A stretch of 64,000 nt of DNA from Bacteroidales bacterium (GTDB taxonomy: Bacteria > Bacteroidota > Bacteroidia > Bacteroidales > P3). The position numbers were made by a program, and so were the translations under genes. The first letter of the stretch is position 1. Each line of letters begins with the position of its first letter. The DNA is taken from NCBI GenBank assembly GCA_016292015.1, contig JAEEZY010000020.1, positions 1-64,000 on the forward strand, read 5' to 3'. Of this stretch, positions 52,477 through 61,626 are shown in pieces. The notes beneath the pieces were generated by a model. It ran no database searches, had not been told where the DNA came from, and saw nothing but the letters and a program-made list of their open reading frames with translations.

Positions 52477-54015
52477 CTACTTCTTGAGCACTATTCGGAA
52501 CACTGTTCCTTGGCCTACCACTGAATATTTTAGGAATATCTTTCCTCGATGGTACTCGTTGATTATCCGGCGTGCAAGTGACAACCCGAGTCCCCAGCCG
52601 CGTTGTTTGGTTGTATAGCCTGATTCAAAGATATGTTTCTGCACAGAAGTCGGTATCCCCTTGCCGGTGTCGCTGATGTCGAGGTATATGTGCTTGCTGT
52701 CGTCAGACACTATGATCGAGAAGATACCGCTGCCTTCCATAGCGTCGATGGCGTTCTTGCAGAGGTTCTCAATCACCCATTCGAAGAGGTATCGGTTTAT
52801 AGGCACTTTCACTTCACCTTCCGGGAATCCAGTTTGGAACTCAATGGTTTTCGGACTCCGGGTTTTGAGGTATGATATTGCGTTCTCGACCACTTCGCAC
52901 AGGTTTTCCTCTTTCAATTCCGGCACCGACCCTATCTTTGAGAAGCGGTGGGTGATGGTTTCCAGTCGAGCCAGGTCTTTTCGTATCTCGGACGAGTACT
53001 TTTCATCGAATGTCTTGCCCTCCATATAGTCGGTCCAGGCAATGAGCGACGAAATGGGAGTGCCCAGCTGATGAGCTGTCTCTTTTGCCATTCCGACCCA
53101 GATGCGGTTCTGTTCCATGCTGCGGGCGGTGCGGAAAAGGTTGTACGAGATGAGCACCAGCACCATGAGTATGAATACATAGAGTACGGGCACCCAGTTG
53201 AGTGCCTTGAGCAACGGTGTGCTTTCGTAGAAGACATAAGCTCGCTGAGAATCGGGCAGGGTTATTTTGATGGGTGGGTTCTCACGCTGCATGCGCTGTA
53301 GCGTGACAGACAGTTTCTCTCTCGTATCGATGCTGCTTTCGTCCAAGTTGCCGAAACCAAGCGGGCACTGCATTGTCCCGTCGGTGATGACCACAGGTAC
53401 AAACACAGAATTGTTGGTAATCTCGGATAGGAACGACTTCATGAAACCGTCTAGTACGTGGCGTAGTTCGCGGTAGGTGTGAGACTCTTTGTAGTAGAGT
53501 GTCATGGGCATGCCCCATATCTTGTAGTGGAATGGCGGATTTTTCGAGAATTCCTCCAACAAGTGGCCTTGAAGACGTTGTCCGCTCATCTCTTGTGGCA
53601 CAGTGATAATGTTATCGGCGTCTGTGATTATAAGATCGGTCTTGCAGCTGTCAACGATGTAGTTGACGTAGGCAAGACTGAATCGCATGTCTGTCGCCTG
53701 GTCTGTGTTGAACGACTGTAGGATGTCGGTGTACATCTGAATCTTGCGGCGTTCGTCTATGCCAACCTGCTTGAAAAACTCGTCCGAGTAGCTCACCAGC
53801 TGAGCTTTCTGGCTGATGGCTTGAGCCCAAAGGCTTACTTTCTGTTTTTCCGAGTGGCGTATCTGTGTCGCGATATTGTTGATTTCCCACAAGGCGAAAA
53901 TCGACAGCCCTACGGTGATGGCCAGTACAATCCACTTGGCGCGTGGACTTCTGTATATTCGCTGTCGGCTTTTTTTGAACATTTTTGATACGATTCGCTG
54001 CAGAAATGATTGCAT
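52477..54015 (-). CDS. Membrane sensor histidine kinase
   Basis: About 512 residues from the ATG at 54015; a TTG at 54039 and an ATG at 53982 are alternatives. Two membrane helices (about 28-46 and 270-290) bracket a periplasmic sensor domain of roughly 220 residues. The dimerisation/phospho-acceptor box is GMAKETAHQLGTPISSLIAW, and the HATPase has NLCKNAIDAME (N box), DTGKGIP and GWGLGLSLARRII. No response regulator is adjacent. It starts 17 bp after the FtsX-like permease gene. Confidence 0.9.
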   Translation of the reverse strand: MQSFLQRIVSKMFKKSRQRIYRSPRAKWIVLAITVGLSIFALWEINNIATQIRHSEKQKVSLWAQAISQKAQLVSYSDEFFKQVGIDERRKIQMYTDILQSFNTDQATDMRFSLAYVNYIVDSCKTDLIITDADNIITVPQEMSGQRLQGHLLEEFSKNPPFHYKIWGMPMTLYYKESHTYRELRHVLDGFMKSFLSEITNNSVFVPVVITDGTMQCPLGFGNLDESSIDTREKLSVTLQRMQRENPPIKITLPDSQRAYVFYESTPLLKALNWVPVLYVFILMVLVLISYNLFRTARSMEQNRIWVGMAKETAHQLGTPISSLIAWTDYMEGKTFDEKYSSEIRKDLARLETITHRFSKIGSVPELKEENLCEVVENAISYLKTRSPKTIEFQTGFPEGEVKVPINRYLFEWVIENLCKNAIDAMEGSGIFSIIVSDDSKHIYLDISDTGKGIPTSVQKHIFESGYTTKQRGWGLGLSLARRIINEYHRGKIFLKYSVVGQGTVFRIVLKK

Positions 54016-54031
54016 TGACCGAGGTACAGGA

Positions 54032-55249
54032 CTATTCAAATCTTATCGTCTTTGCTGGTTCCACCCTCGAGATATACGCTGCCGGCAGCAGTAATGCCAC
54101 TGTGCAGGCCACGATAGTCCCAGCAGCAATGGCAATGAATATCCAAGGGTTCAGATCCACCGGCACATACCCCACTGAATAGCTCTCGCTGTCGAGAGTC
54201 ACTATGCGGTACATGTGCTGCACCACACATAGCGTTACCGCCACAGCCGTTCCTATCGCTATTCCGATGCCTGTGATGCGTGCGGACTTTATAAGGAAGA
54301 TGCGTCTCACTGTCGTGTTGGTGGCTCCTAGAGTCTTCAGTACGCCTATCATTGAGGTCTTCTCAAATATCATGATAAGTAGAGCTGACACGACAGACAC
54401 TATACATACCATCGCCATTACACAGATGATGAGCACAATGTTTGAATTCAGCAGTTCCAGCCAAGAAAAGAGTGTCTGGTTCTCTTCCACCACTGTTGTC
54501 ACCGTCTTGTCGTAACTCACTGTTTCATCAATGGCCTGTGCAATTGTGTTCAGGTGTTTGAAGTTGTCCACCAGAACCTCGTAGCCTCCAACTTCAGTAT
54601 CTCTCCATCCGTTTAGCTTCTGTAGGTGTCTTAGGTCGCACACTACATAGTGCTCGTCGAATTCGGTGAGGTCGGTGTTGTAAATGCCCACAACGGTGAA
54701 GGCTCTGGCGCGGTAGCTGTCGCCCTGCCAGAAGTAGGTGCGCATCTTCGAAGCCGTGTCTAGCCCCAGTTTGCGAGCTATGGTCTGCGAGATTGTCACC
54801 TCGTTCTTCGCCACGCTGTCACTCATGTTGAACAGACGGCCCCGCATCAGATTCTCTTCGAAAAAGCTCAGGTCGTAGTTCCGATCGGTCCCCTTCATCA
54901 CTATGCCGTGTATGTGGTTGTCAGTCTTCACCATACCGCCCTTGGTGGCGAAGAACTGCACCTGCTTCACACCGCCTATCTCCTTTAGAGCCTTCACTTC
55001 ATCGGGGTCGGCTTCTATAGGTGTCTCTTCATACATGTTGCCTACATCGTAGCTCTTGACTGCGATGTGCGACCCGAACCCCACAACCTTGTCGCTGATG
55101 GCTTTCTGGAATCCCTGCAGTATGCTGACCGACATGGCCATCACCAGCACCCCAAGGGCTATGCTGTAGGTCGCTATCCTGACAAGCGGAGCCGAGAAAC
55201 TGCCCCGCTTGTACGATAGGAATCGCCGAGCTATGAATCTCTCAAACAT
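54032..55249 (-). CDS. FtsX-like/LolE-type ABC permease
   Basis: The protein has 405 residues. One N-terminal membrane helix (RIATYSIALGVLVMAMSVSIL), a large extracytoplasmic MacB-type domain (about 50-270) and three C-terminal helices fit the LolC/E and MacB family. VLKTLGATNTTVRRIFLIKSARI is the cytosolic coupling segment. It probably acts in lipoprotein or substrate extrusion from the inner membrane, but the ATPase partner is not in the window. Confidence 0.9.
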   Translation of the reverse strand: MFERFIARRFLSYKRGSFSAPLVRIATYSIALGVLVMAMSVSILQGFQKAISDKVVGFGSHIAVKSYDVGNMYEETPIEADPDEVKALKEIGGVKQVQFFATKGGMVKTDNHIHGIVMKGTDRNYDLSFFEENLMRGRLFNMSDSVAKNEVTISQTIARKLGLDTASKMRTYFWQGDSYRARAFTVVGIYNTDLTEFDEHYVVCDLRHLQKLNGWRDTEVGGYEVLVDNFKHLNTIAQAIDETVSYDKTVTTVVEENQTLFSWLELLNSNIVLIICVMAMVCIVSVVSALLIMIFEKTSMIGVLKTLGATNTTVRRIFLIKSARITGIGIAIGTAVAVTLCVVQHMYRIVTLDSESYSVGYVPVDLNPWIFIAIAAGTIVACTVALLLPAAYISRVEPAKTIRFE

Positions 55250-55319
55250 TTTGGTCGGCAGCTGTCAATAGTAAACAAGCTTTTACCAATTACCCCATTA
55301 AAACAAAGAACCACTCACT

Positions 55320-56081
55320 CTAAAAGCTCTTTGCAATGGCCACAAAGTCCTCTGCATTCAAGCAGGCTCCGCCAATCAGTCCGCCATCGACATCGGGCTG
55401 CGAGAATATTTCTTTGGCATTCGTAGGCTTGCAGCTTCCTCCGTAGAGTATCGAAATCTCGTTGGCCAAATCTTTGCCGTACTTCTCTGAAATGAGGTTG
55501 CGTATGAATGCGTGGATTTCTTGTGCCTGGTCGGGTGTGGCAGTCTTGCCGGTGCCTATGGCCCATACCGGCTCGTATGCTATCACCAGCTCTTTAAATT
55601 GTTCTGCCGACAGGTGGAACAGCCCTTCTTTAATCTGCTGCTTCACCACTTCAAACTGCTTGTCTGCCTCGCGCTCTTCCAGACGCTCTCCGCAGCAGAC
55701 TATTGGTTTCAGCCCGTTTTTAAGTAGCTGGTCCACTTTCTTCGCTACCATTGCGTTGCTTTCATTGTGATACTGGCGGCGCTCCGAGTGCCCCACGATG
55801 CAGTATTCAAGTTCGAGCGACTTGAGCATCGCTGCCGATACTTCGCCTGTGTAAGCCCCTTTCTCCTCGGTTGAGACATCCTGCGCACCCACCATGAAGT
55901 ATGAGTCTTTCGAGTAGTCAGTTGCCATCTCCAGATAGGGAAACGGTGGGCAGATTATCATTTGCGTATTGCGCCCAAGTTCGTTCTCTTCAAGGGCGTC
56001 CACGATGTTGCTTATCAGCTCGTCGGCCACTTCGAACGTGTTGTTCATTTTCCAGTTTCCTGCTACAATTTGTTTTCTCAT
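55320..56081 (-). CDS. tpiA: Triose-phosphate isomerase
   Basis: The protein has 253 residues from the ATG at 56081 (MRKQIVAGNWKMN, the universal N-terminus); the frame continues upstream only as a chance extension. CIVGHSERRQYHNES carries the catalytic His, and AYEPVWAIGTGKTATP the catalytic Glu and loop 6. Length is normal. Standalone glycolytic gene between the permease and the thioredoxin-like protein. Confidence 0.97.
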   Translation of the reverse strand: MRKQIVAGNWKMNNTFEVADELISNIVDALEENELGRNTQMIICPPFPYLEMATDYSKDSYFMVGAQDVSTEEKGAYTGEVSAAMLKSLELEYCIVGHSERRQYHNESNAMVAKKVDQLLKNGLKPIVCCGERLEEREADKQFEVVKQQIKEGLFHLSAEQFKELVIAYEPVWAIGTGKTATPDQAQEIHAFIRNLISEKYGKDLANEISILYGGSCKPTNAKEIFSQPDVDGGLIGGACLNAEDFVAIAKSF

Positions 56082-56188
56082 GATGATATTTTTTTTGATA
56101 TGTTTAATGTTGATATGTCGATAGCCCCACTTCCCTTTTTTCATCCCCGTCTATCTGCGTGAGATGGGGTGGGGAAGGGGCCTTCATG

Positions 56189-57679
56189 CTAATCCACGTA
56201 TCCTGTGGGTGGCACCCTTTTCTGCCAGAAAGAGGGCTCTCGGTCTCTTTGCTCTGGATGCAGTTTCTCGTATTGTTCTATGAACGGCACTAGCGAACTT
56301 GCCGGTATTGACTTGTTCATGATTATCTGGCGGTCGGCGTTCAGTATTATCATCGTCGGTGCTCCATGCACGTTGTAAGCCTCCTGGTAGTCTATGTTTA
56401 CGTTCGGCCCTCCCACGTTCTTGAATGGTAGGTTGTGCTTCTTTACATAGTTCTTCCACTTGTTGACGTCGGCTTCGTAGCCTACGGCATAAACCTCGAA
56501 CATACGGTTGCCCTCCGCCTCCAGCTTGTTATAAACATCTATCAATGCGGCCGTCTGCTCCTGGCAGTGGTGGCAGTCTGGGTCCCAGAACCAGAGTATT
56601 ACGTACTTCTGTGGCTGGCGATGCGATGAGATGCGGTGGCTCTCCAACTGCGTCGTGTCGCTCATAATGAGTTCCTGTCCGTAGGCTCCAATGAGTGACT
56701 TCTCAAGAAATCGTGCCTGCTTACGCTTGTTCTCTATGTCGCCGGGTGTGGCCCAGGGGCAGCGCCCCTTGAGGTAATAGTTCTCCACCAGATAGCACCA
56801 CACATAGTCCCATCCTATGTTCTTTGTCGAACGGTAATACCTGGGTGCGATGAATTCAATGAAGTATTTCATCATGGTCGAGTCGCCCTCCATCTTCTGC
56901 AATGTCATGTCCACATAGCGGCAAATTGTGTCCGCGTCTGCGTGGTACAGCACCCCGAAGAAGTAGTAGTTCATCTTGTTGAATAGGTCGGGGGTATATA
57001 TCAGCGTGTGGTCTTTCAGGTCAACTCCATCCCAGTAGTGGGTGCGGTAGTATATGGGCTTGTTCTCCACCTCGTCAGGCACTTCTGGTCCGCTGAATTG
57101 TTTCACCAGCTGGAAGAATAGCTGCTTCTTGTTCTTCTCCCAGACGGCCTTTTCATAGGATGTCATGCGTTCGCTCAGTGCTTGCTGCTCCTTGCGTGCC
57201 ACCGCTGAGTCAGCTCCCTTCATTCGTTCCCCGAGAGACTTCGCTTCGGCTCTTGCTTCGGTGATGGTCGCCATGTATGCGTACATCTCCTTGCAGGCTT
57301 CGTTTCCTGTCACCTTCATGTTCTTTGGCCTGAAGGAGCTGTCGGAAGCAATCGTGAACTTTTGGCTGCCGTCAATCACGAAGTCGCTAAGCCCCACCAT
57401 TTTGGTCTCCTTCTTCTTTTTGTTTATCTCTTTACGGATGAAAGCATAGACGCTTCTTTGCCAGTTTCGCTTGCCTTTAAACACAAATGTTCCGTCGCCG
57501 CGTCTGGCAGCGCTGTCCAGGATGACGAACTCGTCTCTATAGTGTTGGCCTATATACAGCACACTGTCCTGAATTTTCTCCGTCTTTAGCGTGATTTCGT
57601 AGCTCTGCGCCTGCACACCGTCTCCCATCCACATCCAGTAGCAAAGCACGGCAACTGATATTAAAAAACTTCTCGACAT
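56189..57679 (-). CDS. Secreted thioredoxin-like protein (TlpA-type) with DUF4369/DUF5106-like N-terminus
   Basis: The protein has 496 residues with a signal peptide (about 1-24). Residues 25-125 resemble a DUF4369-like beta domain (YEITLKTEKIQDSVLYIG). The middle is helical. The C-terminal thioredoxin fold (about 360-480) has WFWDPDCHHCQEQTAAL, a CxxC redox site, and the cis-Pro segment VHGAPTMIIL. It probably reduces or isomerises disulfides or matures cytochromes in the periplasm. Confidence 0.85.
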   Translation of the reverse strand: MSRSFLISVAVLCYWMWMGDGVQAQSYEITLKTEKIQDSVLYIGQHYRDEFVILDSAARRGDGTFVFKGKRNWQRSVYAFIRKEINKKKKETKMVGLSDFVIDGSQKFTIASDSSFRPKNMKVTGNEACKEMYAYMATITEARAEAKSLGERMKGADSAVARKEQQALSERMTSYEKAVWEKNKKQLFFQLVKQFSGPEVPDEVENKPIYYRTHYWDGVDLKDHTLIYTPDLFNKMNYYFFGVLYHADADTICRYVDMTLQKMEGDSTMMKYFIEFIAPRYYRSTKNIGWDYVWCYLVENYYLKGRCPWATPGDIENKRKQARFLEKSLIGAYGQELIMSDTTQLESHRISSHRQPQKYVILWFWDPDCHHCQEQTAALIDVYNKLEAEGNRMFEVYAVGYEADVNKWKNYVKKHNLPFKNVGGPNVNIDYQEAYNVHGAPTMIILNADRQIIMNKSIPASSLVPFIEQYEKLHPEQRDREPSFWQKRVPPTGYVD

Positions 57680-58003
57680 AGCAGTCGCTTTTTATTATAC
57701 ATAATAATCAATATAACGTTGTTCAGTCCACTTTATTGCCCATCATTTAGCCACTGTCCACTACCCATTAACATCTACCAATCGTTGTTGTATGCAATTT
57801 CCTCGGTTGGTATATGTAATGAGCTCTGTCGGTCCAGCTATAGTCCTCATCTGTTGTAGGTCATCGTGGTTTGCCAAGGCTCATCGAACGTCTATTACGG
57901 ATATGTTTTGCGAAACAGCTTTTCACAACGAGGATTTGCCGACTACCAATGTTGCAGATGTGACCGCAACATGGAGCTCGGTTGCCATTAACGTAAAAAA
58001 ATC
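57680..58003. other. Gene-free spacer
   Basis: AT-rich to 57790 with CCACT-type words (57735-57775). The stretch 57790-57995 has gene-like composition but no frame with a recognisable product. It may be a decayed gene; no hairpin or promoter is clear. Confidence 0.35.
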
Positions 58004-58792
58004 TCACAGCGCTAGCAGCAACATCAGCAACCCTGCCACCAGCACGCTTCCTGCCACCGAGGTGGCTATCTTGCCGAATTGGTGCCAAAAGTTCTTCTTT
58101 GGGGGTTTCTGCAGCTCGTTTATCGGATAAATGTATGTGCCGGAGGCTTCGCTTACGTGGTCAAGGGTGTAGTTGAACATTGCCACGTCGGCCCCGTTTC
58201 GGCTCTCCTGTTCGAAGATGCTATACCTACCAAGTGTGTCGAACTCGACCAGATAGGCCAGATGGTTGCAGACAAGTTTCGGGCTGCAATATGTTATGTA
58301 CACCGACGGAGGGTCGCTTGAAACCATGACGATGATGTCGAGTTCATCTGTGAGTATATATTCATACACCTCGTCAAATGTGTATGGGTGGGTCTCGTTC
58401 CAGCGGTAGTTGTCGTACAGTTTGAACAGCACCTTCTTTTTGTCGCCAGTCACTTCTTGTATCTTTCCATAGATGTCGTCGTTGGCGCGGACAAACTGAT
58501 ATACGCTGTCAGAGAGCTGCTCCAGTTCAATGTAAGGAAGCAGTGGGTCTATGATTCTGAAAAGCACTTGTGAGGCATCATTGCTGTCCATGTCAATGGC
58601 GATGGCGGATGTGTCTATTCCGACCGTGTCGGAAATCATCGTAATTGGCATATCCGTATGGTCACTGACGCTGTCCATCTCCACCGCAATCGCCGATGTG
58701 TCGATTGCAATTGTGTCCTGCGCTTTGTTTTGCCCGTACGACTGATTGAGCCCCGCCAGGATGCTCAGTATTATGATTATTTTCCGTTTCAA
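58004..58792 (-). CDS. Exported, C-terminally membrane-anchored protein of unknown function
   Basis: The protein has 262 residues and starts with TTG at 58792. The signal peptide is KRKIIIILSILAGLNQSYGQ. A duplicated segment DTIAIDTSAIAVEMDS / DTVGIDTSAIAIDMDS lies within residues 25-75. The last ~22 residues are a membrane helix (SVAGSVLVAGLLMLLLAL) preceded by KPPKKNFWHQFGK. No family recognised. Confidence 0.7.
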   Translation of the reverse strand: MKRKIIIILSILAGLNQSYGQNKAQDTIAIDTSAIAVEMDSVSDHTDMPITMISDTVGIDTSAIAIDMDSNDASQVLFRIIDPLLPYIELEQLSDSVYQFVRANDDIYGKIQEVTGDKKKVLFKLYDNYRWNETHPYTFDEVYEYILTDELDIIVMVSSDPPSVYITYCSPKLVCNHLAYLVEFDTLGRYSIFEQESRNGADVAMFNYTLDHVSEASGTYIYPINELQKPPKKNFWHQFGKIATSVAGSVLVAGLLMLLLAL

Positions 58793-58825
58793 AACAGAAG
58801 TTCCTTTCGAAAATATTAGTACTGC

Positions 58826-59533
58826 CTATTGTCCGCTAATTGCAAACACTGTATTTCTCTTGTGCAGATTTGGCATGTGGTTTTTCCATTGTGCCGCAGT
58901 CATAGTGCGGATGAACTGCGTTGGCAGCATGATGTCGCATCCGACGCAAATGTGCGTCTCTCCGCGACAGACATTGACCAAGCTCTGCAGGAGTTGGTTA
59001 TTGCGGTAGGGCGCTTCAATGAATATTTGCGTCTGCCGCTCTTTGTATGATCTGGCTTCCAGGACACGGATGGTCTTTTCCCGCTGTGTCCTCTCCACCG
59101 GTAGGTATCCCACAAAGGCGAAATTCTGCCCGTTCAATCCCGATGCCATCAGGGTCATCATCAGTGATGAGGGTCCTACGAGGGGCACCACCTCCAGCCC
59201 TTTCTCCTGTGCCAGGCGTGTAGCCAAGGCTCCTGGGTCGGCGACACACGGGAGACCGGCTTCGCTCAGCAGACCCACGTTCTCTCCTTTTTCCAACGAA
59301 TCAAGATAACTGCCTATTGTCAACGGGTCGGTGTGTTCGTTCAGTTCTAAGAACAGGGTGTCGTCTATACGGTGGCTATAGCCTGCGCTTTTCAGAAATC
59401 GTCGTGCCGTACGCACTTCCTCGACGATGAATACTCGGCAACTGTCAAGAAGGTCTCGGTTGCCAACAGGTAGCGAGCTCTCAAGTGTGCCTCCAATTGT
59501 GACGGGAAAAAGTATCAACTTGCCTTTCGACAT
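58826..59533 (-). CDS. RsmI-like (tetrapyrrole methylase family) SAM-dependent methyltransferase
   Basis: The protein has 235 residues. The fold is that of RsmI (LLSEAGLPCVADPGALATRLAQ, GPSSLMMTLMASGLNGQNFAFVGYLP). The N-terminal signature PVTIGG replaces PTPIGN, and the segment VEEVRTARRFLK replaces AEDTRTSRKLL. Together with the true rsmI at 37 kb, this is a second, divergent family member, common in Bacteroidetes; its target is unknown. It lies downstream of hbd and is separated from it by a hairpin. Confidence 0.85.
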   Translation of the reverse strand: MSKGKLILFPVTIGGTLESSLPVGNRDLLDSCRVFIVEEVRTARRFLKSAGYSHRIDDTLFLELNEHTDPLTIGSYLDSLEKGENVGLLSEAGLPCVADPGALATRLAQEKGLEVVPLVGPSSLMMTLMASGLNGQNFAFVGYLPVERTQREKTIRVLEARSYKERQTQIFIEAPYRNNQLLQSLVNVCRGETHICVGCDIMLPTQFIRTMTAAQWKNHMPNLHKRNTVFAISGQ

Positions 59534-59553
59534 GGGCTTTTACAAATACTATA

Positions 59554-59599
59554 AACAGCCACTGCAGGCAGTTGGTGCGACTGCCTTATAGTGGCTGTT
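59554..59599. terminator. Hairpin downstream of hbd
   Basis: AACAGCCACT (59554-59563) pairs with AGTGGCTGTT (59590-59599), and GGCAGT/ACTGCC pair inside. The T-run after it on the minus strand is weak (TATAGTATTTG). It probably ends the crt-hbd transcript. Confidence 0.6.
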
Positions 59600-59617
59600 C
59601 AAAGACTTCTTAGGAAA

Positions 59618-60454
59618 TCAATATTTGTAGAATCCTTCACCGCTCTTGCGACCTAACAGACCTGCTCGCACCATCTTGCGCAGCAGGGGGTGAGGACGGT
59701 ATTTGGGATCGCCGAACTCTTTGTAGAGCACCTCCATTATGGCCAAGTTGACATCGTTGCCGATTAGGTCGGCCAGGGCGAGCGGCCCCATCGGGTGGTT
59801 GGCTCCAAGCATCATACATTTGTCGATATCTTCGGCGCTTGCAATGCCGTCGGCGAGGATACCAACTGCCTCGTTAATCATCGGGATAAGGATGCGGTTT
59901 ACGACAAATCCTGGAGCCTCTTTCACTTCGACCGGCTGTTTGCCAATGGAAGTGGCCAGATCAACGATGGTCTTGGTTACTTCGGCGCTCGTCAGCTGAC
60001 CTTTGATTACTTCAACGAGGGCCATACGATCGGCTGGGTTAAAAAAGTGCATGCCGATAAACTGGGCAGGACGTGTGGTACATGCTGCAATCTCGGTGAT
60101 GCTCAGCGACGAACTGTTGGTGGCGAAGATGGTCTCAGGTTTGCAGATTTTGTCGAGCTCGCCAAAGACATCTTTCTTCAGTTGCATCTCCTCCACGGCT
60201 GCCTCAATCACGAGGTCGGCGTCAGCGAAGGTGGCATAGTCGGTGGTGGTGGTGATGTTTGCCAGCAGTGCATCAACGGCCTCTTGGGTCATTTTGCCTT
60301 TCTCCACCAGCTTGGCATACGATTTTGAGATTGATCCCATAGCTTTGTCCAAGCTCGCCTGGGTGCGGCTCTTCATTACGATGGGCATTTTTGCGGCAAA
60401 GGCTTTAACGATGCCTTTAGCCATAGTACCTGTTCCAATTACACAGATTTTCAT
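59618..60454 (-). CDS. hbd: 3-hydroxybutyryl-CoA dehydrogenase
   Basis: The protein has 278 residues. It interconverts acetoacetyl-CoA and 3-hydroxybutyryl-CoA with NAD(P)[12 protein letters not shown] is the dinucleotide loop, [11 protein letters not shown] and [19 protein letters not shown] carry the catalytic Ser/His region, and [13 protein letters not shown] the catalytic Asn region. Length is the standard 280. It lies 54 bp downstream of crt on the same strand. Confidence 0.95.
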   Translation of the reverse strand: MKICVIGTGTMAKGIVKAFAAKMPIVMKSRTQASLDKAMGSISKSYAKLVEKGKMTQEAVDALLANITTTTDYATFADADLVIEAAVEEMQLKKDVFGELDKICKPETIFATNSSSLSITEIAACTTRPAQFIGMHFFNPADRMALVEVIKGQLTSAEVTKTIVDLATSIGKQPVEVKEAPGFVVNRILIPMINEAVGILADGIASAEDIDKCMMLGANHPMGPLALADLIGNDVNLAIMEVLYKEFGDPKYRPHPLLRKMVRAGLLGRKSGEGFYKY

Positions 60455-60508
60455 GTCTTTGCTTGTTTTAGGTTGTTATATATTTGTTATAGGTTCAATA
60501 AAAGTCTC

Positions 60509-61285
60509 TTATCTGCCTTGAAATTTGACTTCTTCCTTGTTAAGGAAAGCGTGCATGCCGTTCTTTTGGTCTTCAGTGGCGAAGCATTTGCCAAACATTT
60601 TGTTCTCGTATGCGATGGCTTCGTCGGCTGGCAGGTCATATTCCGCTTCTATGCATTCTTTAGCGTATTTCAGCGCTATTGGGGCGTTGGCACAGATGGT
60701 CTTAGCCAGTTTCATGGCTTGGGCCATAAGTTCTTCCTGTTCATATACGGCGTTCACAAGACCTATGCGCAGAGCTTCATCGGATTTTATGGGTTTGCCG
60801 CTGTAGATAAGCTGTTTAGCCATCCCCATGCCTACGAGTTTTGCTAATCGGTAGGTACCGGAGAAGCCAGGAATGATGCCAAGCCCTACTTCGGGTTGAC
60901 CGAAACGGGCGTTAGAAGAGCAAATACGGATGTCGCAAGCCATGGCAATCTCGCAACCGCCTCCGAGTGCGTAGCCGTTAACTGCTGCAATCACGGGGAT
61001 GGGGAGCTTTTCTATCTTGCGGAATACATCGGCTCCACGTTTTCCGAACTTGAAGCCCTCCTGCTCGTTGAGGGTTGACATCTCCGAAATATCTGCTCCT
61101 GCCACAAACGACTTGTCGCCGTCACCGGTTATTATAAGCACCCTGACGCTGCTGTCAAGGTTGTCTGCAAAATGTCCTAGCTCGTTGAGCAGCTCAGAGT
61201 TCAGGGCGTTCAGCGATTTCGGTGCAGAAATGGTCAACGTGCAGATTGCATCGTTATATTCTGTCTTCAAAAAGTTATACTGCAT
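60509..61285 (-). CDS. crt: Enoyl-CoA hydratase/crotonase
   Basis: The protein has 258 residues and hydrates crotonyl-CoA to 3-hydroxybutyryl-CoA. FVAGADISEM and NGYALGGGCEIAMACDIR form the oxyanion-hole region, with the catalytic Glu pair in QPEVGLGIIPGFSGTYRL. It has a good promoter just upstream and is followed by hbd. Confidence 0.94.
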   Translation of the reverse strand: MQYNFLKTEYNDAICTLTISAPKSLNALNSELLNELGHFADNLDSSVRVLIITGDGDKSFVAGADISEMSTLNEQEGFKFGKRGADVFRKIEKLPIPVIAAVNGYALGGGCEIAMACDIRICSSNARFGQPEVGLGIIPGFSGTYRLAKLVGMGMAKQLIYSGKPIKSDEALRIGLVNAVYEQEELMAQAMKLAKTICANAPIALKYAKECIEAEYDLPADEAIAYENKMFGKCFATEDQKNGMHAFLNKEEVKFQGR

Positions 61286-61313
61286 GATGTGTTGCTAATT
61301 GTGATACGGTTTG

Positions 61314-61341
61314 CAAAGATAAGCAAAATAGTTGACAAGGC
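61314..61341 (-). promoter_or_regulatory. Promoter of crt-hbd
   Basis: The minus strand reads TTG, 20 bp, TATCTTTG (-7 box at 61314-61321), 28 bp upstream of the crt ATG. Confidence 0.7.
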
Positions 61342-61344
61342 CAA

Positions 61345-61577
61345 CGCTTATTTGCAGTTTATGATTTTTGTTAGTGCTTGTTCATTCCCATTGAGCAGTT
61401 TCTTCATCTTGTTTGGGCTGCCTGATTAGGTTGCTGCGGATAGATTCCATGATTGTGTTGAATCAAAAGATACCGAACGATCCTTCCTGATACAGTTTGT
61501 TTTTAAGGATAATTCCGTTCACTCAATTTCATTAAGCGCAGTTGCTATCTTGCTTGCAAAATGGGTGTATTTTGTAA
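61345..61577. other. Gene-free spacer upstream of crt
   Basis: No frame, repeat or further promoter is recognised between the crt promoter and the exbD terminator. Confidence 0.5.
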
Positions 61578-61603
61578 AAAAGGCCACCAAATGGTGGCCT
61601 TTT
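61578..61603 (-). terminator. Terminator of the exb cluster
   Basis: AAAAGGCCACC and GGTGGCCTTTT form an 11-bp stem with AAAT loop. On the minus strand it is followed by a T-run, 24 bp after the last exbD stop. Confidence 0.85.
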
Positions 61604-61626
61604 GCATTAATGGATGGAGTAGTCCT

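Noticed and set aside
57792..58130. Plus-strand frame of 112 codons
   Set aside because: It overlaps the 3' end of the minus-strand exported protein, has no promoter and no family resemblance.
58826..59533. Cobalamin/siroheme tetrapyrrole methylase
   Set aside because: The family fold is shared, but the motifs resemble RsmI and no tetrapyrrole biosynthesis gene is adjacent.
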